A stretch of DNA of 22,624 bases from JBAWWY01 sp037144355. Lineage in GTDB: Bacteria; Bacillota; Clostridia; Peptostreptococcales; Anaerovoracaceae. The notes beneath the pieces were generated by a model. It did not search any database and was not told the origin of the DNA. It saw only the letters and a program-made list of their open reading frames with translations. A program made the translations under genes and the position numbers. Shown in pieces: positions 1 to 8,912 of this stretch; position 1 is the stretch's first letter, and each line of letters begins with the position of its first letter. The stretch covers positions 1 through 22,624 of the forward strand of contig JBAWWY010000025.1 in the NCBI GenBank assembly GCA_037144355.1, given 5' to 3'.

Positions 1-565
1 TATCCTCTTTGACTAATAGTGTAACAAGCAAAAACCCGACAATCATTAGCAAACCGCCGATTATGAAACAATACCTATATCCGATTTGCTCTGAAAGCAG
101 TCCACCCAAAACAGGTCCAATTGTATAACCAATAAAATTTGAAGATGTCATGAAACCAAGTGCGAAGGACATCTTGTTGTTGGCGGTATTGGCTGATACA
201 AAGGCCATTGAAGCTGTTATAGTTCCTGTGAATATTCCTTGGAGGGCTCTTAAAACGAGAAGCTGCGGTACATTGGCAACAAATCCCATGCCTCCAATTA
301 TAAAAACTGCAGAAAACATGGCTCTTTGAAGCATAAGCTTCCTGCCATATCTGTCAGCAAGGATACCCCAGATTGGAGCAAAAATTATCATCGTAGCTGC
401 GGGAATGGTCGATGCGAGTCCGGTATAAAAAATCAAAGCGCTATGGTCTCTAATTCCGAGCTCCTGAATATAAAACGGGATAAATGGCAACCCAAAACCG
501 AAGCTCATCAAAGCAATGACTTGCGCAACCCATAGGGTATATAAATTTATTTTCCATCTTTCCAT
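1..565 (-). CDS. MFS transporter, N-terminal part (cut by window edge)
   Basis: This frame is open from an ATG at 565 to the left edge, so about 188 N-terminal residues are visible and the C-terminal half lies outside. The protein begins MERWKINLYTLWVAQ and shows roughly six hydrophobic segments. The MFS motif A (GILADRYGRK, about residues 67-76) sits in the loop after the second helix, as in drug/H+ antiporters. The substrate cannot be told; many clostridial relatives are multidrug or sugar efflux pumps. The gene follows the DJ-1-like gene by 22 bases on the same strand and is probably its operon partner. The ribosome binding site is weak, which suggests translation helped by the upstream gene. 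Family is secure; function is not. Confidence 0.85.
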   Translation of the reverse strand, partial: MERWKINLYTLWVAQVIALMSFGFGLPFIPFYIQELGIRDHSALIFYTGLASTIPAATMIIFAPIWGILADRYGRKLMLQRAMFSAVFIIGGMGFVANVPQLLVLRALQGIFTGTITASMAFVSANTANNKMSFALGFMTSSNFIGYTIGPVLGGLLSEQIGYRYCFIIGGLLMIVGFLLVTLLVKED

Positions 566-587
566 TTTACCGAGCCCACTTTATTGT

Positions 588-1130
588 CTATTTCACCAAC
601 ATTTGTGATTTGATTTTATCTGTTTCCGCCGTCCCCTTGAGAATTTCCAAAAGCTTGAATGCGAATTCAAGCGCAGTTCCTGGCCCTCTTGAGGTTACGA
701 TATTGCCTGACACTACAACGCTCTCTGAGGAGAGGTTTGCCCCCTTCAAATGTTCTTCGAAGCCAGGGTATGAGGTGGCATCGTGCCCGGAAAGTATTCC
801 GAGTTCCCCAAGCACCATGGGCGCCGCGCAAATTGCGGCAATCAATTTTTTACTACTTTTAAATTCCAACAGTTTTTTTGCCAGGATCTCGTTTGCCAGG
901 AGGTTTTTTGCCCCCAAGGCTCCTCCTGGAAGAATAATCATTTCGCAATTATTGTAGTCAGCCTGACTTATGCTCTGATTTGCAATTATTGTTGCTCCTC
1001 TTGCTCCAGTTACCTGTCGATTATCAGTAAGACAAATAAATTGTATGTCAACCCCGCCTCTTTTTAAAACAGTATAGATAGTCATAGCTTCAAGTTCTTC
1101 AAATCCAGTGGCCAAGTGTAAAAAAACCAT
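588..1130 (-). CDS. DJ-1/PfpI (ThiJ) family protein
   Basis: A 180-residue protein with the whole DJ-1/ThiJ fold. The conserved glutamate lies in GFEELEA (about residue 14) and the nucleophile-elbow cysteine in AAICAAP (about residue 101). The C-terminal VTSRGPGTALEFAF block is typical of the DJ-1/YajL branch. Members include protein and small-molecule deglycases, chaperones and redox sensors, so the exact activity is open. I chose the ATG at 1130 because AAGGAG lies nine bases upstream and the protein then starts directly with the first beta strand. A TTG at 1154 would add eight residues but has no good ribosome binding site. It sits 16 bases after the DUF1461-like gene and before the MFS gene, all on one strand. 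Confidence 0.88.
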   Translation of the reverse strand: MVFLHLATGFEELEAMTIYTVLKRGGVDIQFICLTDNRQVTGARGATIIANQSISQADYNNCEMIILPGGALGAKNLLANEILAKKLLEFKSSKKLIAAICAAPMVLGELGILSGHDATSYPGFEEHLKGANLSSESVVVSGNIVTSRGPGTALEFAFKLLEILKGTAETDKIKSQMLVK

Positions 1131-1146
1131 AATAATCAACTCCTTA

Positions 1147-1821
1147 TTATACAAACATCCTGCGTTCTTTTGTAAATTTCCAAATTACCAGCCTAATAGC
1201 AATCATAAACACTGCCGACGCAATAAGTGTGAACCATATCCAGTCACCTAAGAAACCATTGTTTAGCAAATTCCCGAGAACTCTCTCATTATCATTAATC
1301 CCAAGAGAAATATATCGGTTGATAATATTGGCTAATGAGCCAGTTAGATAGGAAATTTCTATTACGACCCAAAACGAAGAGAAAATACCCAAAGCATAAT
1401 TATATGCCTTCCTTACGTATATCTTCCAACCCCTTCTTATCATAATATAAACCATTCCAGCAGAAGCTAGCAAAGACACCAAGGCTATCAGCAGATGCAC
1501 ATTCAAAGTACCCCTAAGCTTATCCATGCTTATTTGGTCTAAATTTGAAAACACTTCCAATTCCCTGCCCTTGTATTCGGCGGTTATTTGAAACTCATCG
1601 GTTTTCTCAAAAAGATAGTTGGAGATTAAATCGCCCAATTCCTGTTCGTCATAAACAAGCTCAATCTGATCCAGTACCTGGGTTTTGTTGAACTCATAAA
1701 CATATATGTCAGGAAATCTTGTTATCAGATTTTCTGCTGCCAGGATTGCCGTCAATGATATGCTAATAGATAATAGAAAAACTAAAAGCCTGGATAAAAA
1801 TCTCAATTCCCGTACCCCCAT
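1147..1821 (-). CDS. Integral membrane protein, DUF1461-like (TIGR01906 type)
   Basis: A 224-residue protein with an N-terminal membrane segment (about 8-28), an extracytoplasmic stretch of some 75 charged and polar residues, and three more hydrophobic segments (about 108-128, 143-165 and 195-215). The one-plus-three topology and length fit the DUF1461 family of clostridial and lactobacillar membrane proteins of unknown function, but this rests on general shape and not on a hallmark motif. It is the first gene of a minus-strand operon with the DJ-1-like and MFS genes. No ribosome binding site precedes the ATG at 1821; an in-frame TTG five codons later follows a G-rich stretch, so the start is uncertain. 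Confidence 0.6.
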   Translation of the reverse strand: MGVRELRFLSRLLVFLLSISISLTAILAAENLITRFPDIYVYEFNKTQVLDQIELVYDEQELGDLISNYLFEKTDEFQITAEYKGRELEVFSNLDQISMDKLRGTLNVHLLIALVSLLASAGMVYIMIRRGWKIYVRKAYNYALGIFSSFWVVIEISYLTGSLANIINRYISLGINDNERVLGNLLNNGFLGDWIWFTLIASAVFMIAIRLVIWKFTKERRMFV

Positions 1822-1922
1822 ATTTGTTGTATTTCATATAATTATAATATAAACTATTGCAAATAGCATAATAATTTTATCATATTCATATTGCAAGTCT
1901 AATTATCAAGGAGTTGATTGCA

Positions 1923-2615
1923 ATGAGTCAGACAAAAGATAGATATTTAAAAAACATGAATCTTCTTTCAAGTGAAGAAAATGAGAAGTTGAAGGATTTC
2001 CGGGTTTGCGTCGTAGGTTGTGGAGGCATCGGGGGATATGTAATAGAGTTTTTGGCAAGACTTGGGATTGGAGAAATCACTGCAATAGACGGAGATGTTT
2101 TTGATTACAGCAATTTGAACAGACAACTTCTTTCCGATGAGAAATCAATCGGGAAAAGTAAATCTGAGGCTGCCAGAGATCGTGTCCATGATGTGAATTC
2201 TGAAGTTGTTGTCAACCAAATAAAATGTTTTTTAACTGAAGAAAATTGTGACCAGTTCATTGACAAACACCATGTTGTTGTCGATGCCTTGGACAATATG
2301 AAAACCCGAAAAATGTTGGAAGAACATTGCAAGAAATTGAGCATACCAATGGTTCATGGAGCAATAGCTGGATGGTACGCGCAAATTTCCACAATATTGC
2401 CAGGGGATGATATTCTTAGCAAAATCTATCCGGAAGGTGTTGAAAAGGGAATTGAAGTTGAAATCGGCAATCCATCATTCACCCCAGCCTTAGCTGCCTC
2501 CATCGAGGTAAGCGAGGTAGTCAAGCTTTTATTCAATAAGGGCGATTTGCTCAGCAAGAAGCTTCTAACCATCAATCTGTTAAATTGTGAATTTGAAATT
2601 TTTGATTTTAATTAG
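1923..2615 (+). CDS. ThiF/MoeB/HesA-family E1-like adenylyltransferase
   Basis: A 230-residue protein with an N-terminal nucleotide-binding motif VVGCGGIGG (about 30-38) and the E1-family signature SNLNRQLL (about 63-70). Enzymes of this family use ATP to adenylate the C-terminal glycine of small ubiquitin-like sulfur carriers such as MoaD or ThiS. Unlike E. coli MoeB it has no pair of CxxC motifs, so it probably lacks the structural zinc. The ATG at 1923 is preferred, with AAGGAG nine bases upstream; a TTG at 1914 directly abuts that ribosome binding site. It is followed after eight bases by mogA, which argues for a role in molybdenum or tungsten cofactor sulfuration. A thiamine role is not excluded, because no thi or moaD gene is in view. 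Confidence 0.88.
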   Translation: MSQTKDRYLKNMNLLSSEENEKLKDFRVCVVGCGGIGGYVIEFLARLGIGEITAIDGDVFDYSNLNRQLLSDEKSIGKSKSEAARDRVHDVNSEVVVNQIKCFLTEENCDQFIDKHHVVVDALDNMKTRKMLEEHCKKLSIPMVHGAIAGWYAQISTILPGDDILSKIYPEGVEKGIEVEIGNPSFTPALAASIEVSEVVKLLFNKGDLLSKKLLTINLLNCEFEIFDFN

Positions 2616-2623
2616 GAGGATTT

Positions 2624-3115
2624 ATGTATAAGGTAGGAATAATAACCGCAAGCGATAAAGGATTTTCTGGCAAGCGTGAAGACCTAAGTGGTCCGGCAAT
2701 TGAGAAAATCATAATAAGTAGTTCCAATTTTGAAGTGGAAAGATACACCATGGTACCTGACGAGGAAAATGTAATTGCCAATGAAATGATAAATATGGCA
2801 GATAAGGAAGGAATAGACTTGATTCTTACAACAGGAGGGACAGGATTTTCGGAAAGAGATGTGACTCCCGAGGCAACGCTTAAGATAATCGACAAACGCA
2901 CTCCTGGAATAAGTGAAGCTATTAGATTAAAAAGCCTTTCCATAACAGACCGGGCAATGCTTTCAAGAGCGGAAGCTGGATTAAGGGGGAAAACTCTTAT
3001 TGTCAATCTTCCAGGAAGTCCGAAGGCAATTTATGAAACCTTGGAATATATTCTACCTGCTATCTTTCATGGTTTGGATATATTGAAGGGAAATTCCGAC
3101 AACTGTGCCAGATAA
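2624..3115 (+). CDS. mogA: Molybdopterin adenylyltransferase (MogA/MoaB family)
   Basis: A 163-residue cytoplasmic enzyme of the MogA/MoaB family, which adenylates molybdopterin so that molybdate or tungstate can be inserted. The diagnostic TTGGTGFSERDVTPEAT block occupies about residues 69-85, and NLPGSPKA (about 128-135) is the second binding-site motif. The length is normal for a single-domain MogA; MoeA-type proteins are much longer. AGGAGG immediately precedes the ATG, and the gap from the E1-like gene is eight bases, so the two are co-transcribed. MoaB of some bacteria is sequence-similar, so the mogA name rests on family resemblance. Confidence 0.88.
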   Translation: MYKVGIITASDKGFSGKREDLSGPAIEKIIISSSNFEVERYTMVPDEENVIANEMINMADKEGIDLILTTGGTGFSERDVTPEATLKIIDKRTPGISEAIRLKSLSITDRAMLSRAEAGLRGKTLIVNLPGSPKAIYETLEYILPAIFHGLDILKGNSDNCAR

Positions 3116-3134
3116 TTGACAAACATCTGCTTTT

Positions 3135-4049
3135 TCATCTTTCTAAAGTAACTTTTTCTTTCGATCCTTCAGCGATATTCAGTATGAGTATCGCTGATAT
3201 TATTAATAGGCCACCAAATATGGCATTTTTCGAAAGCATGTCTCCCATTAGAACCATCCCCGAGAAATATGCAACTACAGGCTCCATGGTGTTTATTATA
3301 GCTGTGGTACTTGATCCGATTAATTTGACCGCATTGCAAAACCATAGGGTAGATAAGAATGTACATAAAACAGTCACTAATAATATAAAGCTGAATTGCT
3401 CAATATCAGCCCATATTAAAGGTTGCCCAACCCATAAGCATCGGATTGGATAGAATATTGATGGCAGTATGAGCATATACCCAATCAGCACCATGGAATT
3501 GAGCTTTATAGCCCTTCCTCCACCTAATATGCTGGCATATACCGCATAGCAAACTCCCCCACATAAGGCGAAAATAATCCCTATCAAACTTAGGCTGTTT
3601 GAACCAGCAGGGTTCCAAACAACAAGGACCAACCCTGATAAGGATACTATGACACAAATTATCTTGATTCGGTTTGGCTTTTCCCTACCGATTATTATTT
3701 CGATGATGACAACCAGACTCACATATAAAAAAACAAGAATTGAGGCAATCGCCCCCGGCAAGTATACATAACTCAAATTTATAAATAGTGCTATTCCAAT
3801 ATATATTACTCCCATAGCCATGAGAAAAATGAATTGATTCTTAGTTACCCGATGGTCTATCTTCCTTGCGAATATATATATCCAGGTTATCAGCAATGCT
3901 ATTGCATATCTGCTTGCCAGCATTGTTTCCAAACTAACTCCGGATTTAAAAGCAAGTTGCGTCAATGAAGGCATCATTCCGTAGCCAAGGCTTGCCATGA
4001 GAATAAATCCAATTCCCTTCAATCTATTTTTATTCTCAATCAATCTCAT
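3135..4049 (-). CDS. EamA/DMT-family permease
   Basis: A 304-residue protein made of two repeated EamA units of five hydrophobic segments each, which is the drug/metabolite transporter (DMT) architecture. The repeat pattern is visible from GIGFILMASLGYGMMPSLTQ at the N terminus and from SLIGIIFALCGGVCYAVYAS at about residue 155. Substrates in this family range from amino acids to nucleosides and drugs and cannot be predicted here. GGAGAGG precedes the ATG at 4049. Its coding end converges on mogA with about 20 bases between them. It appears to be a single-gene unit with its own promoter just downstream of the purine operon terminator. Confidence 0.88.
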   Translation of the reverse strand: MRLIENKNRLKGIGFILMASLGYGMMPSLTQLAFKSGVSLETMLASRYAIALLITWIYIFARKIDHRVTKNQFIFLMAMGVIYIGIALFINLSYVYLPGAIASILVFLYVSLVVIIEIIIGREKPNRIKIICVIVSLSGLVLVVWNPAGSNSLSLIGIIFALCGGVCYAVYASILGGGRAIKLNSMVLIGYMLILPSIFYPIRCLWVGQPLIWADIEQFSFILLVTVLCTFLSTLWFCNAVKLIGSSTTAIINTMEPVVAYFSGMVLMGDMLSKNAIFGGLLIISAILILNIAEGSKEKVTLER

Positions 4050-4086
4050 AAAAACCTCTCCATCTCAAATATTCTTTCATTATGTT

Positions 4087-4115
4087 ATTATATGGGTTGT
4101 TATATAGCAAGATAA
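4087..4115 (-). promoter_or_regulatory. Probable promoter of the DMT permease gene
   Basis: A perfect TATAAT is read on the minus strand at 4092-4087, with TTATCT at 4115-4110 and a 17-base spacer. The -35 match is poor, but the -10 and spacing are good. It lies just beyond the terminator of the preceding operon, as expected for an independent transcription start. Confidence 0.45.
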
Positions 4116-4159
4116 TTAAAAACAAAAGATGAAATTGCTATGTCAATTTCATCTTTTGT
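4113..4159 (-). terminator. Rho-independent terminator of the xpt-bmp-nup operon
   Basis: A perfect 16-base-pair stem (4122-4137 with 4144-4159) and a six-base loop lie about 20 bases after the last permease gene. On the minus strand the stem is followed by TTTTTAATT. This is a classic intrinsic terminator for the minus-strand operon. Confidence 0.9.
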
Positions 4160-4180
4160 CTTGTCGAGGAGACTTGTATG

Positions 4181-5107
4181 TTATCTTTCTTCTCTGTAGT
4201 ATGGCACTCCCAGATCCCCGGGAGGTCTGTCCTCTTTTTTGTTATTTTTGGTACTTAGAATCAATACAACAACAGTTGCTATATATGGCAGCATATCTAT
4301 TAAATATTGTGAAACCGGTATTCCTTGGCTCTGAAGTCTAAATCCTACTATATCCAATCCACCAAATAGGAATGCCCCGAGCATTGCTTTCGTTGGATTC
4401 CATGATGCGAATATTACCAACGCGACTGCTATCCATCCTCTTCCTCCAGTTACCCCATCCTGCCATACGGGTATGGCAACCAGCGAAAGATATGCTCCCC
4501 CCAAGCCACAAAGAGCTCCACCAATAACAATATGAACATATTTGTAAAGATTTACATTGATACCAGATGCATCAGCAGCCCCGGCATTCTCCGAAACAGC
4601 TCTCAGATTCAATCCCATTCTTGTTTTGTACAAATAGATTGAAGCTACTATGATTGAAAGGTATCCAAAGTATACAAACACATCATGTTTGAATAGAATT
4701 TCTCCAATAAAAGGTATGTTTGATAAAATTGGAATATCGATTGGGTGGAAAAATGTCTTGATTGCCTCAGGGGTAACTTTTCCCACCAGATTTTTCCCAA
4801 CGAAACTAGCAAACCCACCACCAAATATGGTAAGCGCCAGACCTGTAACTACCTGATTCGCCCTCAAGGTAACGCATAATACGGCATAAATCAAAGCTCC
4901 AAAAGCACCGGCTCCAATTGCTCCTGCGATTGCCAATATAGGATTTCCGCTCCAAAGACCTACGGAGAATCCCATTACAGCGCCCATGAGCATCATGCCT
5001 TCTACTCCTAGATTCAGGTTGCCGGCTTTTTCAGTAATCAATTCGCCCAAGGTCGCAAACACCAAGGGGGTTCCCGAAATAATCGCAGCAAATAAAAATG
5101 ATACCAT
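4181..5107 (-). CDS. nupQ: ABC nucleoside transporter, permease (NupQ/YufQ type)
   Basis: A 308-residue polytopic permease of the branched-chain amino acid/ribose type. N-terminal motifs such as GTPLVFATLGELITEKAGNLNLGVEGMM are typical of the second permease of BMP-family nucleoside importers (B. subtilis NupQ). It is expected to form the membrane channel with NupP for uptake of guanosine or other nucleosides. The ATG is three bases after the stop of the preceding permease gene, with GGGAGGTGG embedded in that gene's end, so translation is coupled. It is the last gene of the operon and is followed by a strong terminator. Subunit role is firm; the exact nucleoside range is inferred from family and from xpt. 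Confidence 0.87.
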   Translation of the reverse strand: MVSFLFAAIISGTPLVFATLGELITEKAGNLNLGVEGMMLMGAVMGFSVGLWSGNPILAIAGAIGAGAFGALIYAVLCVTLRANQVVTGLALTIFGGGFASFVGKNLVGKVTPEAIKTFFHPIDIPILSNIPFIGEILFKHDVFVYFGYLSIIVASIYLYKTRMGLNLRAVSENAGAADASGINVNLYKYVHIVIGGALCGLGGAYLSLVAIPVWQDGVTGGRGWIAVALVIFASWNPTKAMLGAFLFGGLDIVGFRLQSQGIPVSQYLIDMLPYIATVVVLILSTKNNKKEDRPPGDLGVPYYREER

Positions 5108-5110
5108 TTA

Positions 5111-6217
5111 TTACTCCACCTCCCCTTTATCTAATTTGTGTGGCGCAATTTCCTTAATCTTATTTTTAACCGTTTCAAACGAGAATTTATATTTTATAAA
5201 AAACTCACTGCCCAGTACGAAGAACAGTATCATTCCCTGGATCATCTCAGCCACCGACGAAGGAATCTGAAGAGCTATTTGGATATATGTGCCGCCTTGC
5301 AGCAAGACCGCGAAGGCTAATGAAACTATCAAAACAAGTGGGGCATTAAGTCCCGACAGCCAAGTAGTAATTATCGCTGTATATCCATATCCAGCGGATA
5401 AGGAAACCGTTAGCGTTTTTTCAATAGCTGATGCCTGTATCATCCCAGTCAGCCCGCAAAGTCCTCCGGAAACAAGCATTGCTACAATAACAATCCATTT
5501 AATATTCATGCCTGCATATTTTGCGGTTTCCACGCTTTCCCCCACGACTGCTATTTCATATCCTTTTTTTGTATATTTCATAAAAATATAGATAATAATT
5601 GTAAGAATAATCGCTATGATAAACCCAATATGTATTCCGAAAACGCTGGGCAATATTGCATTTATATCAAAATTCGCAACCTTAGGGAAGCCCTTTGCTG
5701 ATGGATCTTTCCATGGCCCATATTGCAAGTACGTAACCCATTTTATTGCTATATAATTCATCATCAGTGTGAAAATCGTTTCATTTGTACCAAACTTGAC
5801 TTTGAAGAAAGCAGGTATGAATGCCCACATTCCACCGCAAGCCATGGCCGCCAATGCCATTAGGGTTAAAACAATGGGTCTTGGAAATGCTTGGGCATAA
5901 TTTAACGCCACATAGGATGCTGCAAAAGCTCCCATAATAATTTGACCTTCACCGCCTATATTCCAAAACTTCATCTTGAACGCCACTAATATTCCCAGTG
6001 ATGTTATTATCAATGGGATAGATTTAATTATTGTTTCTTTTACCCGCAGGTCGGTACCCAATGACCCCATAACCATCTGGGAGTATACTTCAAATGGATT
6101 AAAGCCCATTGCCAGGATGAAAACTCCGGAGAATACCAAAGAAAGGATAATTGCTATAAATCTAATCGCAAATCCTTTTCTCTTGCTTACATTTTCCCGC
6201 TTGGTGATTCTAAGCAT
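5111..6217 (-). CDS. nupP: ABC nucleoside transporter, permease (NupP/YufP type)
   Basis: A 368-residue membrane protein, longer at the N terminus than its partner NupQ, as in known NupP/YufP proteins. The NIGGEGQIIMGAFAASYVALN stretch (about residues 87-106) is the hallmark of this permease family. It has eight to ten hydrophobic segments. Its start codon overlaps the end of the ATPase gene by eight bases, and its AAGGAGG ribosome binding site lies within that gene, indicating translational coupling. It should pair with NupQ and receive energy from the double ATPase. Nucleoside specificity is inferred from the family and operon, not seen directly. Confidence 0.88.
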   Translation of the reverse strand: MLRITKRENVSKRKGFAIRFIAIILSLVFSGVFILAMGFNPFEVYSQMVMGSLGTDLRVKETIIKSIPLIITSLGILVAFKMKFWNIGGEGQIIMGAFAASYVALNYAQAFPRPIVLTLMALAAMACGGMWAFIPAFFKVKFGTNETIFTLMMNYIAIKWVTYLQYGPWKDPSAKGFPKVANFDINAILPSVFGIHIGFIIAIILTIIIYIFMKYTKKGYEIAVVGESVETAKYAGMNIKWIVIVAMLVSGGLCGLTGMIQASAIEKTLTVSLSAGYGYTAIITTWLSGLNAPLVLIVSLAFAVLLQGGTYIQIALQIPSSVAEMIQGMILFFVLGSEFFIKYKFSFETVKNKIKEIAPHKLDKGEVE

Positions 6218-7736
6218 TGATTACCTCCTTGTCTAAACTTCCCCCAGCCATCAATAGACCGATTTCCTCTTTTGTGGTCATTTTTGCATTTACAATGCCA
6301 GTAATATTTCCATCGCAAAGCACTACGATTCTATCGCAAAGCTCCAGAAGAACATCCAAGTCCTCACCTATAAATAGGATTCCAACACCTTTTCTTTTTT
6401 GCTCGTTAAGCAATTCATATATTTTATATGAAGCTCCTATATCCAGACCTCGAACTGCATAAGCGGTAATCAAAACTTTTGGGTCTGAGTCTATTTCTCT
6501 TCCAAGCAAAACCTTTTGAATGTTGCCTCCAGATAACTTTCTAACCGGGCAATATATTCCCGGGGTGGAAATATCCAGTCTTGCTACAATTTTATTTGCC
6601 TTCTCAATGATATGCTTTCTCTTGAGAAATATCCCGGGCTGGTTTTGATAATCTTTCAATATTAAATTGTGGACTATATCCATGGACCCAACCAGGCCCA
6701 TTCCCAATCTGTCTTCAGGTATGAATCCCATTCTGATTCCAAGCCTGATAATATCTCGAGGATTTTTCCCAACAATATTAGCTCCTTCAAAGAATATCCT
6801 GCCCTTGTCCACAGGTATGAGCCCCGCAATGGTTTCGCACAATTCCTTCTGGCCGCTTCCGGCGACGCCGGCAACTCCAAGAATTTCTCCACCGTAAAGG
6901 TCAAAGGAAACATCTTGAAGCGAATGCCTTTTTTCGCTGTTGAAAACATGCAGTCCATCTAAAGACAACATTACCTTCTTGTCTTTTATTTCTTCCCTTG
7001 CAATTTTTAAATCCACGCTTTTGCCGACCATCATTTCAATAAGGTTGCCAATATCAACTTTTGCAGTTTCAACAGTTGCAATGGATTCACCTTTTCTAAG
7101 TACTGTAACCCTGTCGCTGATTTCCATTACCTCATTGAGCTTGTGTGTTATTATGATGATTGCGCATCCCTGGTCTCGCATGCTTCTGATGATTTTAAAA
7201 AGTCTCTTTATTTCCTGAGGTGTGAGTACTGCTGTGGGCTCGTCCAATATTAATATCTTCGCCCCTCTATACAGAACCTTGACGATTTCCAAAGTTTGCT
7301 TTTCGCCAACCGACATCTCGTATACTTTCTTGTCCGGGTTGATGTCCAAACCATATTTGTCAGATATATCTCTAATCTCCTTGGAGAGTTCTTTCCCTTT
7401 AATAAAAAATCCGCCATCCTGGCCAAGTATGATATTCTCCTTGGCAGTAAGGATATCAATGAGTTTAAAATGCTGGTGTATCATGCCTATTCCAAGTTTG
7501 ATAGGCTCTTTTGGAGAGTTGAAGTGGACTTCCTTGCCATTAATAAAAATAGAACCGCTGTCAGGGCTATAGATCCCTGACAGCATGTTCATAAGTGTGC
7601 TTTTACCTGCTCCATTTTCTCCAAGAAGCGCGTGCACTTCTCCGGAGACAACTTTCAGATTTACATTTTCGTTCGCCTTTATCGTGCCAAAAGACTTCCA
7701 TATATTTTTCATTTCAATTGCAGCGTCTATTGACAT
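6210..7736 (-). CDS. nupO: ABC nucleoside transporter, double ATP-binding protein (NupO/YufO type)
   Basis: A 508-residue cytoplasmic protein with two ABC ATPase domains in one chain. The first has a perfect Walker A (GENGAGKST, 39-47), signature MSVGEKQ and Walker B LILDEPTA. The second has a degenerate Walker A (GVAGSGQKE), an intact LSGGNIQK signature and an altered Walker B region (LITAYAVRGLD). One intact and one degenerate site is usual in the RbsA/MglA/NupO group. GGGAGG lies six bases before the ATG. It follows the binding-protein gene by 48 bases and overlaps the first permease gene, giving the order binding protein, ATPase, permease, permease. Confidence 0.9.
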   Translation of the reverse strand: MSIDAAIEMKNIWKSFGTIKANENVNLKVVSGEVHALLGENGAGKSTLMNMLSGIYSPDSGSIFINGKEVHFNSPKEPIKLGIGMIHQHFKLIDILTAKENIILGQDGGFFIKGKELSKEIRDISDKYGLDINPDKKVYEMSVGEKQTLEIVKVLYRGAKILILDEPTAVLTPQEIKRLFKIIRSMRDQGCAIIIITHKLNEVMEISDRVTVLRKGESIATVETAKVDIGNLIEMMVGKSVDLKIAREEIKDKKVMLSLDGLHVFNSEKRHSLQDVSFDLYGGEILGVAGVAGSGQKELCETIAGLIPVDKGRIFFEGANIVGKNPRDIIRLGIRMGFIPEDRLGMGLVGSMDIVHNLILKDYQNQPGIFLKRKHIIEKANKIVARLDISTPGIYCPVRKLSGGNIQKVLLGREIDSDPKVLITAYAVRGLDIGASYKIYELLNEQKRKGVGILFIGEDLDVLLELCDRIVVLCDGNITGIVNAKMTTKEEIGLLMAGGSLDKEVINA

Positions 7737-7784
7737 GGCAAACCTCCCGATAATATTTTCGCGTGTGTTATGATTAAATTTATA

Positions 7785-8882
7785 CTATTTTAATGAACCT
7801 TGAACGCCCTTTACAAGATAATCCATCTTCCAGATTTCTTCTCTTGTTAGTGATTTTCCAGCAGGAACAACTTCTTTTCCGCTTTGATCATATATAGGCC
7901 CGGTAAAGATTGGGAATTGTCCAGCTATAATCTTAGCCTGAATTTCTGCAACTTTTTCTTTTGCTCCAGCAGGTGCAACATCTGTAAGTGGAAGTAATCC
8001 AATATATCCATCAGCCATGTTTCCATAATAGGATTCAGGCTTCCAAGTTCCATCAATTACCTTTTGAATTTGTGCCACATAGTAAACTCCGTGGTTCCAA
8101 ACTGGTGCTGTCATGAATGCTTTAGGAGCGGCCGCGCTTGAATCTGAATTGTATCCAATTGCAAATGCGCCTCTTTCTTCAGCAGCGATTTGTGGTCCAG
8201 TTGTGTCGCAATGTTGTGCTATTACGTCGCAACCTTGGTCAAGTAGAGCGATTGCAGCTTCTTTTTCCTTTGCTGGATCAAACCATGAGTTTGTCCAAAC
8301 TACGCTTACAGTTGCATCTTTGTTTACTGATTGTACACCCAATGTGAATGCATTGATTCCAATTAGCAATTCTGTATAAGGGAAAGCCGCAACAAATCCG
8401 ATTTTATTAGTTGTTGTTTTCATTCCTGCAACTATGCCGGAAAGATATCTAGCTTCTTCCATAGCGCCAAAGTAGTTTCCAAAGTTTGTGTCGTTCATCT
8501 TGTATCCAGAAAAATGCATGAATATTACATCTGGATATTCTTTTGCTAAAGCTTCAGTTGCATCCATGAATCCAAAGCTAGTTGTAAAGATGACTTTCGC
8601 TCCTTGATCTATCATGTTTTTTGCAGCAGTTGAAACATCTTGCACTGTTTCAGGAATACTTTCCTGATATAGTGTTTTTACAGCTCCCTTGAAATAATCT
8701 TCAAGATAAAGTCTGCCTTGATCATGGGCGTAAGTGAATCCACCATCCCCAATTGGACCAAGATACAAGAAACCTACAATCAATGGATTTTCTGTTTTAG
8801 TTGCTTCCTTGCTTGGGCCACATGCTGTGAACGTACCTAGTGCAAGGATTAGAACAAGTACTAATGCGATAACTTTTTTCAT
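7785..8882 (-). CDS. BMP-family nucleoside-binding lipoprotein
   Basis: A 365-residue secreted lipoprotein. The signal peptide has an N-terminal KK, a hydrophobic core and a lipobox ending FTAC with Cys21, so it is anchored to the outer face of the membrane. The mature part (starting VGFLYLGPIGDGGFTYAHDQG) matches the BMP/PnrA/Med family of periplasmic-type binding proteins, which capture purine nucleosides for ABC import. The conserved IAQHCDTTGPQIAAEERG region lines the ligand cleft in relatives. AGGAGG lies close before the ATG. It sits 30 bases after xpt and upstream of the ATPase gene. Family is sure; purine specificity comes from the family and the operon. Confidence 0.9.
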   Translation of the reverse strand: MKKVIALVLVLILALGTFTACGPSKEATKTENPLIVGFLYLGPIGDGGFTYAHDQGRLYLEDYFKGAVKTLYQESIPETVQDVSTAAKNMIDQGAKVIFTTSFGFMDATEALAKEYPDVIFMHFSGYKMNDTNFGNYFGAMEEARYLSGIVAGMKTTTNKIGFVAAFPYTELLIGINAFTLGVQSVNKDATVSVVWTNSWFDPAKEKEAAIALLDQGCDVIAQHCDTTGPQIAAEERGAFAIGYNSDSSAAAPKAFMTAPVWNHGVYYVAQIQKVIDGTWKPESYYGNMADGYIGLLPLTDVAPAGAKEKVAEIQAKIIAGQFPIFTGPIYDQSGKEVVPAGKSLTREEIWKMDYLVKGVQGSLK

Positions 8883-8912
8883 TTCTTTTCCTCCTCTGAA
8901 ATAATTGATTAA

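Noticed and set aside
588..957. Plus-strand open frames overlapping the DJ-1-like gene
   Set aside because: They are antisense to a clear gene, lack ribosome binding sites and have no recognisable protein features.
4129..4341. Plus-strand frame starting in the hairpin after the nup operon
   Set aside because: It starts inside a terminator stem and runs antisense to the permease gene.
6210..6900. Damage to the second ATPase domain of the ABC protein
   Set aside because: A degenerate second nucleotide site is normal for the RbsA/NupO group, so this is not a pseudogene.
6667..7580. Several open frames opposite the ABC ATPase gene
   Set aside because: Antisense frames of a well-conserved gene; composition reflects the complementary codons.
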